Origin: Chrysopilus asiliformis
Taxonomy: Eukaryota; Arthropoda; Insecta; Diptera; Rhagionidae
Direction of reading: 5' to 3'
Length of the DNA stretch: 64,000 nt
Assembly (NCBI GenBank): GCA_964034945.1
Contig: OZ035962.1
Location: 88,142,650-88,206,649, forward strand
Position numbers and translations under genes: made by a program. Below the pieces are notes generated by a model. It saw only the letters and a program-made list of their open reading frames with translations, was not told the DNA's origin and ran no database searches. This document shows positions 20,801-30,274 of this stretch, in pieces (position 1 is the stretch's first letter; every line of letters starts with the position of its first letter).

Positions 20801-21843
20801 TATCCTTACAGACTTCTTAATGCCAGAATCTGATTCAGCGACCCCAAAAACCCCCAGATAATTTTTTTTTGCAAAAACTTTGAGAAAAAGGATAATCACG
20901 GTATCCTTACAGAACCTTCCGTTATCCTTACAGACTTCTTAAAGCTAAAATCAGATTCAGCGACCCCAAAAGCCTCAGATGAAATTTTTTCCCGGAAAAT
21001 TTGAGGTAAACGATTATCACATTCTCCTTACGGGACCTTCCATTATCCTTACAAGGACGATATAGTGAAAATATTATATGGTCATCGGGTTTACGTATGT
21101 TTGGAAAATTTAAAGTCAATCGGATGAGTGGAAGTGGGTTAAAACTAGATTACAAGACAAACACACACGAAAGCAAACTAAATAAAAGATTTTAAAAAAC
21201 CAACGGTCATAACGTCCCTAAAATACCCCACTGTAAGTCGTGCCCCATAAAATTTAAAACCGAAGAACCTATTACGTCGTATTAGGCGAGTGCTACATGT
21301 TATTAACCCATCATCACCCTACACGTACTCTAATTTACATACGTCTGATCGCTAAAACCCTTTCTTTCAATTCCATTGACTAAAAACAATCAAATCATAC
21401 TCCAATTTTAAAACAATTCAATTAACTTCCAATGGCGCTAAATTTATTCTACGAAATTCTGATTCACTTTCTCAGGTCCAATTCACACAATTGGATACAC
21501 TCTTCATGGTCTACAGCCGGCCAGTGTTTATGAGGCGAGTGTAACCTCGCGGAATATTTATGGATGGAGTGATAACAGCAGAGTGATACGATTTGCCACT
21601 GGCGGTGAAAGTAAATTTTTTTTAAAATCTTATTGACATTTTTTTAATATCCAATAATTTCAAGTATATTTTCCAGTTGAACTTCCGAATTTATCCACAG
21701 AGTCTGAAGTGCAGGAAGAGGAAATCCACGAGAACTTTTTATCAGATTTGAGTTCGCCGATGTGGTACTCAAGTGCTCCCAATTGTTTTACTATTAGGTT
21801 AAGATTTTATGTATTTTTAACGGTTTTTGTTTATTTGTTATGA
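5820..21843 (+). CDS. wrapper: Wrapper-like GPI-anchored Ig/FN3 cell-adhesion protein, 6 exons
   Basis: Exons 5820-6000, 17141-17617, 18672-19115, 19178-19249, 21476-21610 and 21677-21843. Every intron is GT-AG in phase 1, and the joined frame is exactly 492 codons (491 aa). Seen: an N-terminal signal peptide to about residue 24; three Ig domains with cysteine pairs near 57/112, 155/200 and 243/307, the first two closed by DTGEYVC and GPIEC and the third by GIYEC; an FN3 domain at about 325-435; and a hydrophobic C-terminal tail after a short acidic linker, as in GPI-anchored proteins. This order and length match insect Wrapper and Klingon, extracellular adhesion proteins of glia and neurons. 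The sequence just before the first cysteine ([16 protein letters not shown]) makes me favour Wrapper over Klingon. Intron 1 is 11.1 kb and carries two antisense protease genes and many transposons. Confidence 0.85.
6040..6425 (+). repeat. Dispersed repeat family D, copy in Wrapper intron 1
   Basis: AAATATCTTAAGAACCGTTAG, CAAGTCGCTAGGTCAACGCG and CGTTCTCGAGTCGGTCTCCG follow in the same order as in the copy ending at 3370. It ends with ATGAATACAATATTTTCC. Non-coding. Confidence 0.6.
6645..7063. mobile_element. TIR element with ACACATCTATCAG ends (family G)
   Basis: Left end ACACATCTATCAGTTTTCC pairs with right end GGAAAACTGATAGATGTGT. Inner repeats of CTGATTGGTGTGAACG type are present. The last ~30 bp of this element were carried into the second protease duplication unit at 9667. 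A diverged fragment lies near 25430-25530. No coding capacity. Confidence 0.65.
7995..8000 (-). promoter_or_regulatory. AATAAA polyadenylation signal overlapping the protease A stop
   Basis: The minus strand reads ATG AAA TAA ATG; the stop TAA lies inside AATAAA. The 3' UTR must therefore be very short. The same arrangement is present in protease B at 13854-13859. Confidence 0.6.
7996..8790 (-). CDS. Chymotrypsin-family serine protease A (S1A), 2 exons
   Basis: Exon 1 is 8588-8790 and exon 2 is 7996-8515 (GT-AG intron, phase 2); 723 nt, 240 aa. The start chosen is the ATG giving MNTFLAILG, because it begins a good signal peptide (about 18 aa); an ATG seven codons upstream is in frame but adds charged residues. 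A short propeptide ends in R before IVGG, so activation is by a trypsin-like cut. The catalytic triad is H64 (TAAHC), D106 (NDIAL) and S196 (GDSGGP). The position equivalent to 189 is Gly and that equivalent to 226 is Asp, as in brachyurin-type chymotrypsins rather than trypsin, so broad chymotrypsin-like digestion of dietary protein is the likely role. A polyadenylation signal overlaps the stop codon. The gene is antisense in Wrapper intron 1. Confidence 0.92.
8838..8845 (-). promoter_or_regulatory. TATA box of protease A
   Basis: TTTATAAA lies 48 bp upstream of the ATG on the minus strand, a spacing that leaves room for a short 5' UTR. The equivalent position in protease B (14694-14700) reads CTATAAAG. 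Confidence 0.6.
9200..9665 (+). repeat. Dispersed repeat family C between the duplication units
   Basis: Begins TCAGTTGTGGTCAACACAAA and contains ACAAAATCTACGACCCTG and AACGGTAAAAGATAACGG. Inverted relatives are at 35320-35880 and 50200-50530. It lies exactly between the two duplication units. Non-coding. Confidence 0.6.
10248..10379 (-). pseudogene. hAT transposase N-terminal BED-type zinc-finger remnant
   Basis: A 43-residue frame contains WENKYLI, then CLVC, a spacer, and RHYNSC. This is the W..KY..-CxxC-...-RHYxx-(C/H) pattern of the BED-like fingers at the start of hAT/ZBED/GTF2IRD2-type transposases. It stops after about 43 residues, and the catalytic RNase H-like part is absent. It lies inside the hAT-like element 9999-13199, in agreement with the 8-bp target duplication. 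Confidence 0.6.
10537..10880. mobile_element. TIR element rich in GCATGCTGCA
   Basis: Left end AAAGCTGGAAACACAATTGA and right end TCAATTGTGTTTTCAGCTTT are inverted copies (24 of 25 bases over the full arm, reaching GATGCAG). The interior is full of TGCAGC/GCTGCA palindromes. It abuts the target duplication of the element at 10891. Its own target duplication was not clear. Confidence 0.65.
11234..11831. mobile_element. TA-flanked TIR element (Tc1/mariner-like target)
   Basis: Left end GGTGTGTTCGATATAAGTCC pairs with right end GGACTCATATCGAACAGACC; TA lies on both sides. Tandem inner motifs of the type AGTCCAGGACTTA are present near the right end. It surrounds a second palindromic insertion at 11255-11415. 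Superfamily assignment from the TA target is tentative. Confidence 0.65.
11255..11415. mobile_element. 160-bp palindromic MITE with GGCGATCGCC core motifs
   Basis: Starts GTGGTGGGATTTTATAA and ends TTATAAAATCCCACCAC. It is packed with GGCGATTCGCC and GGCGATCGCC palindromes. It lies inside 11234-11831, which lies inside 10891-12245, which lies inside 9999-13199. Confidence 0.7.
11849..12067. mobile_element. piggyBac-like MITE, TTAA target
   Basis: TTAA lies on both sides (11845-11848 and 12068-12071). Ends CCCTTAATTTATGAGGTG and CACCTCATCAATTAAGGG match as inverted repeats at 17 of 18 bases. TTAA duplication plus a CCC start is the piggyBac signature. An open minus-strand frame through it (11857-12060) has no known domain. 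Confidence 0.8.
13855..14649 (-). CDS. Chymotrypsin-family serine protease B (S1A), 2 exons
   Basis: Exon 1 is 14447-14649 and exon 2 is 13855-14374 (GT-AG, phase 2); 240 aa. It is a near-identical paralogue of protease A made by duplication of the whole locus. Seen differences include SYGSHNC instead of TYGRHNC, SGGVSR instead of the RE-GVTR region, and [10 protein letters not shown] instead of [10 protein letters not shown]. The signal peptide, R|IVGG activation site, His-Asp-Ser triad and the Gly189/Asp226 equivalents are all retained, so both copies look functional. The gene lies antisense in Wrapper intron 1. Its TATA-like box and stop-overlapping AATAAA are retained too. Expected role: secreted digestive protease. 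Confidence 0.92.
14694..14700 (-). promoter_or_regulatory. TATA box of protease B
   Basis: The minus strand reads CTATAAAG about 45 bp before the ATG, at the place matching the TATA box of protease A. Confidence 0.55.
15295..15675 (+). repeat. Dispersed repeat family B, copy 1
   Basis: Begins ACTCTATATGATGACAGAC, contains GACTCACCGTTTTCGAGAAA and GGTCCGATTTTGCCCGTTC, then a GACAGACGGACGGACATG box and CACCCTAGT. Relatives are at 43655-43935 and, in part, at 25570-25760 and 40965-41010. It resembles family A in design but differs in sequence. Confidence 0.7.
15745..16310 (-). repeat. Dispersed repeat family A, inverted full copy
   Basis: Reads inverted from TTTATACCCGTATGGTG to GCCAATCTTTTGTTATG. 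It carries the same GGGGGTACCCCCC block and GTCCGTCCGTCT box as the copies at 1174 and 62451, and is not interrupted. The 69-residue minus-strand frame at 15868-16077 is the same frame seen in the other copies. Confidence 0.75.
16348..16457. mobile_element. 110-bp hairpin MITE
   Basis: GCCAGGTTGACTTTATTTCT pairs with AGAAATAGAGTGAATCTGGC, and the pairing continues through GGAGATACGAAAAAG / CTTTTTGGTATCTCC. It lies just outside the family A copy. No coding capacity. Confidence 0.65.
16520..16640. repeat. Short AACGAAAT/CGTTAC-rich repeat
   Basis: The motif CGTTACATAACGAAAT and its variants recur at least five times in 120 bp, in both orientations. Non-coding, inside Wrapper intron 1. The rest of 16640-17140 shows nothing further. 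Confidence 0.45.
18222..18317. mobile_element. 96-bp hairpin MITE in Wrapper intron 2
   Basis: TTTTTGGGCGCTATCAGAAA pairs with TTTCTGTACATAGCGCCAAAAA-type sequence (first 20 bases considered). A partial relative with AGAAATAAAAGCGAG is at 23770-23850. The remaining 17640-18670 intron sequence shows no feature. Confidence 0.6.
19559..19812. mobile_element. piggyBac-like MITE in Wrapper intron 4, TTAA target
   Basis: TTAA lies on both sides (19555-19558 and 19813-19816). Ends CACGTTCACGACC and GGTCGTCAATGCG pair at 10 of 13 positions. The interior holds CATATATGCG-type direct and inverted repeats. It differs in sequence from the piggyBac-like element at 11849. Confidence 0.65.
20295..20566. 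mobile_element. 272-bp TG...CA element, perfect 20-bp TIRs, 5-bp TSD
   Basis: Left end TGTCAACATGCACTCCTGAC and right end GTCAGGAGTGCATGTTGACA are exact inverted copies. CGCAT lies directly outside on both sides. The site is inside a family D repeat, and the copy near 2780 shows the uninterrupted arrangement (AATAGCGCATAGTTTCCG). TG...CA ends with a short duplication are typical of retroviral-type integrases and of Ginger DNA transposons. The interior holds an envelope-gene fragment (20329-20546). Confidence 0.75.
20329..20546 (+). pseudogene. Fragment of an endogenous-retrovirus (errantivirus-type) envelope gene
   Basis: A reading frame of about 73 codons has a coiled-coil-like stretch followed by the basic cleavage motif RRKR and a Gly/Leu-rich segment ending LFGIL. 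This is the furin-site and fusion-peptide layout of insect gypsy-type Env and baculovirus F proteins. It is only the small part around the cleavage site; no signal peptide, membrane anchor or flanking pol is present, so it is a dead fragment. It lies between the 20-bp inverted ends of the element at 20295-20566. Confidence 0.6.
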
Positions 21844-22560
21844 TATACACGTATTTCATTAAAATGAAAATTTTACAAACGAATTTTAAGACTTTAATTA
21901 ATGGAACTTAAAAAAAATCAATGGTTTTTTAATGTTTTGTTTAAATATTAAAAAGCGGCTCTTTAAAACAAACTTCGTTATCCGTCCACCCATCAATGAA
22001 TGCAATCACCCCCCCCCCCCCCCCCACAATATTTTAATAAAATATTAGTTTTGAAAAAATACCAAAGATATCGATTTACCGTAAAAAGGAAAAATATGGA
22101 GAATTTTAATATTTTTAACTGTTTTTTTTTCGAGGAACCATTAGTAGTGGCAAAAAATTGATTTTTCTGAAATAACGGTATATCTCGATAACAGTTTGAG
22201 ATACAGAGTTCTACTAAAGACGAAAGTCTTGAAAATCTCATTGTCTCCAACTTCTATCATAAATAATACTAATGCATAGGTTCGAAGAAAATTGCGAAAA
22301 ACAAATTTGTGATTGTTGAAAAGACGGCAATTTTTTTTAAAGCCGCCACGGGTTTTTACGAAAAACATCTAGCTCTATTATTTTTTGAGAAATCTTGTAC
22401 ACAAACAGAGTAACAGACTGACAGACAGAGATACACTTTTGTAATAATGCTCCAATCGACTCAGGAGTGCTCGGGAAATGCTTTTTAGGCAAAATTAAGA
22501 GGTCGAAATTTTTCATGAATACAATACTTTATTATTTAGTGTTTAACCATTGAACCATTT
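21844..22560. repeat. 3' flank of the Wrapper-like gene, then family C repeat with poly-C run
   Basis: 21844-22000 is AT-rich flank. A run of 18 C lies near 22007-22024. From about 22030 the text follows family C (GATATCGATTTACCGTAAA, ATAACGGTATATCTCGATAA), with a GACTGACAGACAGAG box near 22420 and ATGAATACAATACTTTATT near 22520. Non-coding. Confidence 0.5.
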
Positions 22561-22602
22561 CTGATTCATGGTTTATACTCGACCTTTTAGCATTGAATCC
22601 TA

Positions 22603-23267
22603 TTGGAATTTCTCGGCTTATAAGGTCTGCAAAAACAACAAAATTATATTATTTTTGCGGATGTTTTCACATCCAAATTTCCCCCCAACAGGTGTGCCCT
22701 GACATGTGTGCCCTGAAAACTCATCAGGAACCTGTTTCTGGTATGGAAGCTGGCTCGCCGTCATCAGAGCCTGCTTTACCAGCTTCCACGCGGCAAAAAA
22801 TCCTGGAGTATTTTTCAATCCAAAAATTATATTGACGAAATCTTAATACATATTTTGGATTGGAATTTAATACATGCGAATTTTTGAAAATATTTTAGCC
22901 TTTTTTGCAGTCATATTTGAAAAGTTTTTTATTATGTATCGAACTTAAGTACTTTTAACATTAATGTCTACAATTTAATCAAAATTTTAGACTTTAATAC
23001 TGAATTAAACCAAAAATAAATTTATAAAAATTTCCAATCCATATTATTGGATTAGAATTTTCCATTGGATTACATATAGGTCCAGCGTAATCCAGTTTTG
23101 ATTGGAATTCACTCCAAGATTTTTTGCCGTGTACCAGAAACAGGCTCCTGATGGGTTTTCAGGGCAGACATGTCCGACCTGTTGGGGGGAAATTTGGATG
23201 TGAAAACATCCGCAAAAATAATATAATTTTGTTGTTTTTGCAGACCTTATAAGCCGAGAAATTCCAA
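22603..23267. mobile_element. Long-TIR element, TA target
   Basis: TTGGAATTTCTCGGCTTATA at the left pairs with TATAAGCCGAGAAATTCCAA at the right; the two arms match for roughly 150 bp and include GGATGTTTTCACATCCAAAT. TA is on both outer sides. A single diverged arm is at 52373-52494 in Rtf1 intron 3. No transposase. Confidence 0.75.
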
Positions 23268-23348
23268 TACGATACAATACTTTATTAAACGTTGTATAAG
23301 AAAGTAAAAATTCAACACAAACGTTAAAAGGTTGACATCTCATAACTT

Positions 23349-24494
23349 CACTCTAATTGATTTCTGTTGGATTTCACTACATTTAATGTAGGAATCTGGG
23401 TTTCCTACATTAAATGTAGTGATTTCACACTTAAGTGTGATTGGAAAATAGAGCGTGAATTCACACAAAAATCAGCGTGAATTCCAACAAAATATGAAGT
23501 GATTTCACACAAAAAATCAAGAAAAGAATAGTGAATTCACACAAAATGTGTGCGATTTCAAACAAAATGTGTGCGATTTCACACAAAATATGTGCGATTT
23601 CACACAAAATGTGTGCGATTTCACACAAAATGAGTGCGATTTCACACAAAATGTGTGCGATTTCACACAAAATGTGTGCGATTTCACTAAAAAGCTTTTA
23701 TTAAAATCTATAAAAAGCTTTTATTAAAAAAATGTACTGAAAAGAAAAAAAAATATTTTGAGCACCGTGTATCAGAAATAAAAGCGAGATAAAAGCATAA
23801 AAATAAAATAAATTAAATATTTATTTCGCTTTTATTTCTGATTATTTTTTCCCTAATACTTTTCTTTAAAAAAAATTTTTTTAACTTTTTTTATGTATTT
23901 ACTTTTTAGTTTTCGAATATATATCCTTGCCTTTGATATGTCCTGACGAACTTTTTGGCTCCAGAACATGATTCAGCGATCCCGAAAACCCTTAAATGAG
24001 TTTTTGTCCGAAAAACTTGAGGAAAAGGTTGATGTCAATCACCTTATCCTTGAAGGACCTTCCGCTTCCGCTATCCTTACAAGGGCGAAGTCATAAAAAT
24101 ATTGTATTGTCACCGGAGTTAAGTCTGTGTGCAAAATTTAAGTCTGTGTGCAAAATTTAAGTCTATTGGGGTCTTACCCTTCAAAACTGTCAATTAAGAA
24201 TGATCAAAAGCTGGTTTTTTACTATTAAATACGATTCTGAGTGAAAATTTGTAGTGAAATCACACTGCTGTTGGATTTTACTATCTGCTGTGACGTATTT
24301 CACTTCCATTGTGTGAAATCTCACAAATTCCATATTCTCTTGTTGGAAATCACACAAATTTTGTAGTGAAATCACTCAAAAATAGAGATTTCACGCGAAT
24401 GTTGGAAATCACACATCAGAAGTGTGAAAATACTACAAAAAATGAGTTTTTTGCAACAAAATTTAGTGTGAATTCACACAAACCATTTAGAGTG
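23349..24494. mobile_element. CACTCTAA-ended element carrying a satellite array
   Basis: Left end CACTCTAATTGATTTCTG and right end CAAACCATTTAGAGTG are imperfect inverted relatives. Both sub-terminal regions are filled with variants of TGTGTGAAATCACAC. The middle (23760-24180) contains AT-rich repeats including a family J fragment. Superfamily unknown; the inverted ends are weak. Confidence 0.4.
23535..23696. repeat. 21-bp tandem repeat (about 7 units)
   Basis: Units of the form GTGCGATTTCACACAAAATGT repeat with single-base changes. Because 21 is a multiple of three, the minus strand reads as a heptapeptide repeat (CEIAHIL), but there is no sign that it is expressed. Each unit contains a TGTG...CACA inverted pair. 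Confidence 0.85.
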
Positions 24495-24499
24495 TTGTT

Positions 24500-25096
24500 A
24501 TCAAGAATACGAAATCTATTTAGATTCTCTTAACTCGAGTTATTAGGCCTAGATACGTCAATTTCTAAACTGGAATCAGGGGGTTTATTTAAAATTTATT
24601 CATCACCACCATACTTGAAAATGTGTTTTCCTAGAAAAAATGTTCATAGCCACTGCCTTGCATAATCAACCGAAGATCGATAAATTAAATTCGAATTTCA
24701 CCTATAAGAGTGTGAAATTATTTATATTGTTTACGAACTGTACAAATAGAAACTAACTTAGTTTAAATTGGCTCAGGTAAGTGCAAATTGTTTTAAATTT
24801 TAATGAATAAAAAAATTTTCATAAAATCAATCATTTTTTTTTTAACTTTTTGTACTTTGGTGAGATGTCAGTTTATTAAAAAATACGTATAAGATGTTAG
24901 TTTTGTTGTGTGTATTACCGTACTTAGCATTTACCTTTTTTCCAAACAGTATAGCAACCATATTGTAAATCAACAATTTACAGATACTCCGTTTTAGTTT
25001 TAAACTTGACATACATAAATACATTTTCTTCATTTTACATTAAAGCCTTTTTATTGTAGTAATCGACATTACAACTAATCATACAAAAGTCGGGAT
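24500..25096. other. Intergenic, no feature seen
   Basis: AT-rich sequence without open frames of coding character, palindromes or matches to the repeat families in this window. Confidence 0.4.
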
Positions 25097-25099
25097 TTA

Positions 25100-25378
25100 A
25101 GCCCAATTAAGACTAAAGCCCATATCAGAATGCAGCAGCGTTTTCGGAGCAGCGGGCAGCAAAAGTTTCCCATTGGCTAAAAGCAAAATTATGACGTACT
25201 AAAAGCAGCAAAAATTCTCGCTGCTTTTTTAGAGCTATTTCTGCGATTACGGTTGCGAATACAATTGAAGCTTCTCGACCAATGAGATCAAACCTTTCAA
25301 CGATAGGGACATGAAAGTGTTGATCTTATTGGTCGAGGAAACTCAATCGTAATCGCAATCGTTAATCTGAATTGTGCT
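25100..25378. mobile_element. Harbinger-like MITE, TTA target, copy 1
   Basis: TTA on both sides (25097-25099, 25379-25381). Ends AGCCCAATTAAGACTAA and TTAATCTGAATTGTGCT pair imperfectly. Shares CTCGACCAATGAGATCAAA and TCTTATTGGTCGAG with the copy at 59444-59601; this copy also has an extra ~120-bp CAGCAG-rich block near its left end. Confidence 0.65.
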
Positions 25379-25429
25379 TTACATTTCTAAAAGGCTAGTA
25401 GCCCAGCATTATAGTAAAGTACGAACCAC

Positions 25430-25765
25430 ACCAATCAGTTTTCCATCATTTTTTGGGAAAACTAGTTGATGTAAACATAAAATTAAAAAATTCCACAAAA
25501 AAAATCGTGGGCAGATCAGTTTTTCTAACAAACTACTTTTCCACAAAAAAATTCGTGGGTAAATCAGTTTTTCGCAAAAATATGTTTTATTTTCATGGGA
25601 GAGGAAGAAGGGAGAGTAAGTATTTAAGATTTCGTAGAATCAAATTCTAAACACTTTTCGTCTAAATAAATTTTTCGAACAAATGAGCCGTTTTCGAGAA
25701 ATTTACAAAAACTATTGACATTTGTATGCGAGAGAGGGGGTGGCCCGGTTTTTCCCATTTTCGTA
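25430..25765 (+). repeat. Fragments of repeat families G and B
   Basis: 25430-25560 resembles the left part of the family G element (AATCAGTTTTCCATCA, then AAAATCGTGGGCAGATCAG). 25570-25760 resembles family B (GAGCCGTTTTCGAGAAAT). Both are truncated. Nothing is seen in 25766-26820. Confidence 0.45.
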
Positions 25766-26827
25766 TGAGGTTTATCTTTTGATAAAATACTGGTCTGTAC
25801 TAAATTTCAACTTTCTACAACAAATCAAGTTTTCAAATGTTTCAAGTTTTCAAATGTTTCAAGTTTTCAAATGTTTTTAATAAAAACCTTAAACATTACA
25901 CACACTTAAATTCATAATCATGGCTATTCTAGAATTCGAAGTTAAAACGTAAAACCAAACTCAGTTGATTCGATTCGCCACTCAATTGGTATTCTGAAAT
26001 TTGCAACGAGTAATTCTATCTTCAAAACGTTACTAGATCATACGCTATCGAACAGAAGTGAAACGCAGCGGATTCAAGAATAGAAATTGCGTTCAATCGA
26101 GGAAAATCGAACAAACTTAACGCTACTTCGGATTCCAGAAAAGGCATGAATATGAGGCTTGTTTATGTAAGAAAGGTATCATCTCACCGTGCGGTAGATT
26201 TTTACGATTCTTTACTATTGTATACAATAATTGTTCACTATTTTTTTAAGAGAAAAAATGCACAATTCTGTGCTCACTAAAAACAATTTCATGAAGAATG
26301 AGTATGAAAAAAACTCAATTTGATAGCATTAAAATTGGCGAAAAAAAAGGAAGGCCAGTCAGGCACTTCGAAAAAAATGCGTCCTAGAATGCAACGCGTT
26401 CCCGATGCGCCCCGTTTTATTCTTACTCAAATTTCCTGAACGATTTTCTGGTAATTTTGTGTCAAAAACAGAAATTTTCGACTTGCTCCAAATTTTCATC
26501 ACTTAGCGTATAAGAAACTTATCACCTGCATACGTATTTTCACCTATTTTAAGAATATTAAAATACCTCATCATTAATTACATTTTAATTCAATCTCACT
26601 GTTATCAGTTGAAATATTGCTAAATTGGTATCTTTTGAAGAAAATGTTTTCCAATCCCTATTTGGCAACGAAATTTAAATTCTTTTTCTTATCTCAATTA
26701 AGTTTTTCCCAACTTAGTCACATATTTTTAACTATGAAAATATTTCTCATCGACGTTAATAGATTTTTAATCCCGAAATTAGTGTCTATCAATTTTAATG
26801 TAAGAATTGTTGACGTCAAGTAGCCGC

Positions 26828-26834
26828 TATAAAA
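26828..26834 (+). promoter_or_regulatory. TATA box of protease C
   Basis: TATAAAA followed by GGCGC lies 45 bp upstream of the ATG at 26873, matching the spacing in proteases A and B. Confidence 0.7.
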
Positions 26835-26863
26835 GGCGCATCCAAAAGTTGGTATCTTCATAA

Positions 26864-27804
<941 letters not shown>

Positions 27805-27810
27805 AATAAA
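27805..27810 (+). promoter_or_regulatory. AATAAA polyadenylation signal right after protease C stop
   Basis: TGA is followed directly by AATAAA, and a second AATAAA lies about 20 bp further. As in proteases A and B, the 3' UTR must be very short. Confidence 0.6.
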
Positions 27811-28031
27811 TAAAAAATTGTTTTGAAAATAAACTTGAGTTTTTAATTTAAAAACAAAAATCTAAGTGGGCTTTTAAATATCATCTTTAATTGCGTATGA
27901 ATTGTTACTACAGGAAGTATTTTTTTTTTATTTTATATAACCTAGAATATCTGCGGCTTTATGAGAACTTAATTTGAACTTTTAAGAATTCACGATTTCG
28001 TAAATCAAACCTTTTTCGTCGCATCAAAGAT

Positions 28032-28083
28032 TAAAAATTTTATGCTTTTCACAACAGAATGTGAAAAGCATAAAATTTTTAAA
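28032..28083. repeat. Perfect hairpin, 22-bp stem
   Basis: TTAAAAATTTTATGCTTTTC and GAAAAGCATAAAATTTTTAA pair perfectly around an 8-base loop. It is about 230 bp past protease C. It could be a tiny inverted-repeat element; no target duplication was read. Confidence 0.6.
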
Positions 28084-28089
28084 TTTTTA

Positions 28090-30220
28090 CCACACTATTT
28101 GTGCAAAAGAACTAAATGTTTATTTTTCACAAATTTAAATTCAAACTGCCCAAATAATTCAAATTAATGGACGCCAAAAATTTCAACATAACCGGAAAAC
28201 TGATAAAATTTTGGAATTTTACTATCACGATTTCGTAAAACATAAAACTTCATTAGAATGATAAAATCTGATAAAATAATAAAATTGACAAATGATTTTG
28301 TGGTCTTTGATCAATGATTAATCAATCTGTTTATGCTATTAAGAAATATTGATGGTGCAATAGAACTTTTTTAATGAAGATCGTTAACGCAGCCGGCGTC
28401 ATTTGTTTTCTCTGCACTTCCTTTTAAAACAATTTTTGTTTTCATTGATTTATTGACTAGTAAAATTTTTTATCTGCTGCACGGATTTTGAAATTCTAAG
28501 ATAAGTCATTAAAATCTTTTTATGGTTACATGCAGCGGAAGTTTGTGTTTCTCCCACATAAACTGATTGATTGATACTTCATAATTATTTGGATGCCAAC
28601 ATTAATAAAGGTTTTTTAATTGTCTTAAATATTTTGATGGTTTTTTGTTTGGGGTTTTGTAATTCCTTCCGCGAAAATTTTTTTCAGGTTCCAAGAAATT
28701 ATGATCTGTTATTTATAGAGCTTGTTTTCCAAACCGAAGATCCAGGGCATTTTTTGGAATGCCGATAATTTAAAGACCTTTTTGATCTTGATAGAAAAAC
28801 GCAACACTTTATCCACCTAGCGGCGAGATGCTACATTCCTCCATATTGCGTTCAGTTTCGTTCCATTTCCGTCAATCGATCGTAGCGACACCTAGGAAAG
28901 ATGATTAGATATTTCCGTTCGCAGCGACGAATATATGAGAAAACGAGGTTTTCGAAAGATATTGTGGTTTAAACATACATAAAAAGTCACTTTTTATAAT
29001 TCATAATCGACTCAATCCACTGAAAAACATTAATGTCAAACTATTAATAACTAAAAAATCTATCAATATGGTGTTAGATTACAAAACACTGCAATTTAAA
29101 AAAAATTGAAGTCAATAAAGCAATTCTAAGTTAAAGGCAAAATTAATTAAATTACAGACCTATAGCGGAAATAACCCTTTTACCCTTTGATCAGTTTTTT
29201 CAACGGTTTAAAAAACAATTCAGGCAATTAAAAAAGTCGCCGAACCCTTCAAATATCTTGAATTTGATATGAAATACAAAGAAATAAAAAAAATCGGTGG
29301 GAAAGCCGATTAATTAAAAGAAGCGACAATTAAAAACCATCAATCTTCTGGGAAATTTAAAACCTTTAATTCCCTTTTGTGCTGCTGTGCTCCATTCAAT
29401 TAACAATAAATTGTCTTTAATATTTTTTTTACGTTCTTTTTGTCTTCTTTCTGGGCTTGGATTTCATTCATAATAATTTATAATCGCATTACAAGAGACT
29501 TTGGTGTTAAAATATTGAATGCCATGAGATGAGGTGTTTTATTGTTTAAAAATAATATAATTTCCGGTAAAAAAAAAAGTCTGAAAACTGATCATTTCAT
29601 TCCCCTGTTCCTCTAAATACACTACTAACAATACAATTAAAGTAAATAAGAACACACCGAATATTAATCATAATTTTAAATTTATTTACAATAATTTTAA
29701 AAGAAAAAATTAATTACTACAACAAATTCCTCATTTTTTTGTTTTGTTTTTAAATAAATTTTTGTTAAATTAAATCGTTGCACAAACCTTTTTTTTATTC
29801 TTAAATCACTAAATACGAAATATAAATATTACATTTTTGTTTAAATTTTCTAAACTGTTACAGAACATTTCTTTTAATACAATACAATTAAATTAATTTA
29901 ATTAAAATTGTCAAAATGAAAACTGTATATAATTTTATTACAATAAATTTTAATTAAAGTGTTTTGTATTGCACACAAAATTTATTAATTTAATTTTTCA
30001 TGTTTGGATTATAGTTGATGAAAATGTGAAATCATGTTACTGTAATTCCTCCGTTAAGACGAGTTTTTTTTTCATGAAATGTTAATATTATTTTAATGAT
30101 GAAATTTTTTCAAAAATATATCTTAGAACAATCAAGTGGTTAACATATCGATGTGTGAAATAAGATTATATTCTAGCTTTCTATTTTAATAATTAACAAA
30201 TATTAAACTTCTTATTCCTA
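28090..30220. other. Intergenic, AT-rich, no gene seen
   Basis: Mostly unremarkable A/T-rich sequence. A slightly GC-richer patch at 28800-28930 (GTCAATCGATCGTAGCGACA) has no open frame. No repeat family from this window was recognised. Confidence 0.4.
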
Positions 30221-30274
30221 CCGTTGTGAAAATTTCACAAGTTCTTTCCGTTGTGAAAATTTCACAAGTTCTTT
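30221..30274. repeat. 27-bp perfect tandem duplication
   Basis: Two exact head-to-tail copies, each containing the palindrome TTGTGAAAATTTCACAA. The flanking sequence to 31075 shows nothing that can be called, apart from short palindromes such as ACTTGCCGGCAAGT near 30690. Confidence 0.8.

Larger units (their letters stand above)
20090..21205 (+). repeat. Dispersed repeats D and J in Wrapper intron 4
   Basis: A family D copy (TTTAGTTTCGGAAAAATTATG, then GAACCGTTAGAGATG) is followed by family J with three tandem versions of TATCCTTACAGGACCTTCC-type phrases between 20770 and 21060. It is interrupted at 20295-20566 by a small TIR element. Non-coding. Confidence 0.6.

Noticed and set aside
23535..23696. 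Possible coding heptapeptide repeat on the minus strand
   Set aside because: The open frame follows automatically from a 21-bp repeat period; no start context or flanking coding sequence.
23535..24500. CRISPR-like regular repeat array
   Set aside because: Units are directly adjoining with no unique spacers, and the genome is eukaryotic.
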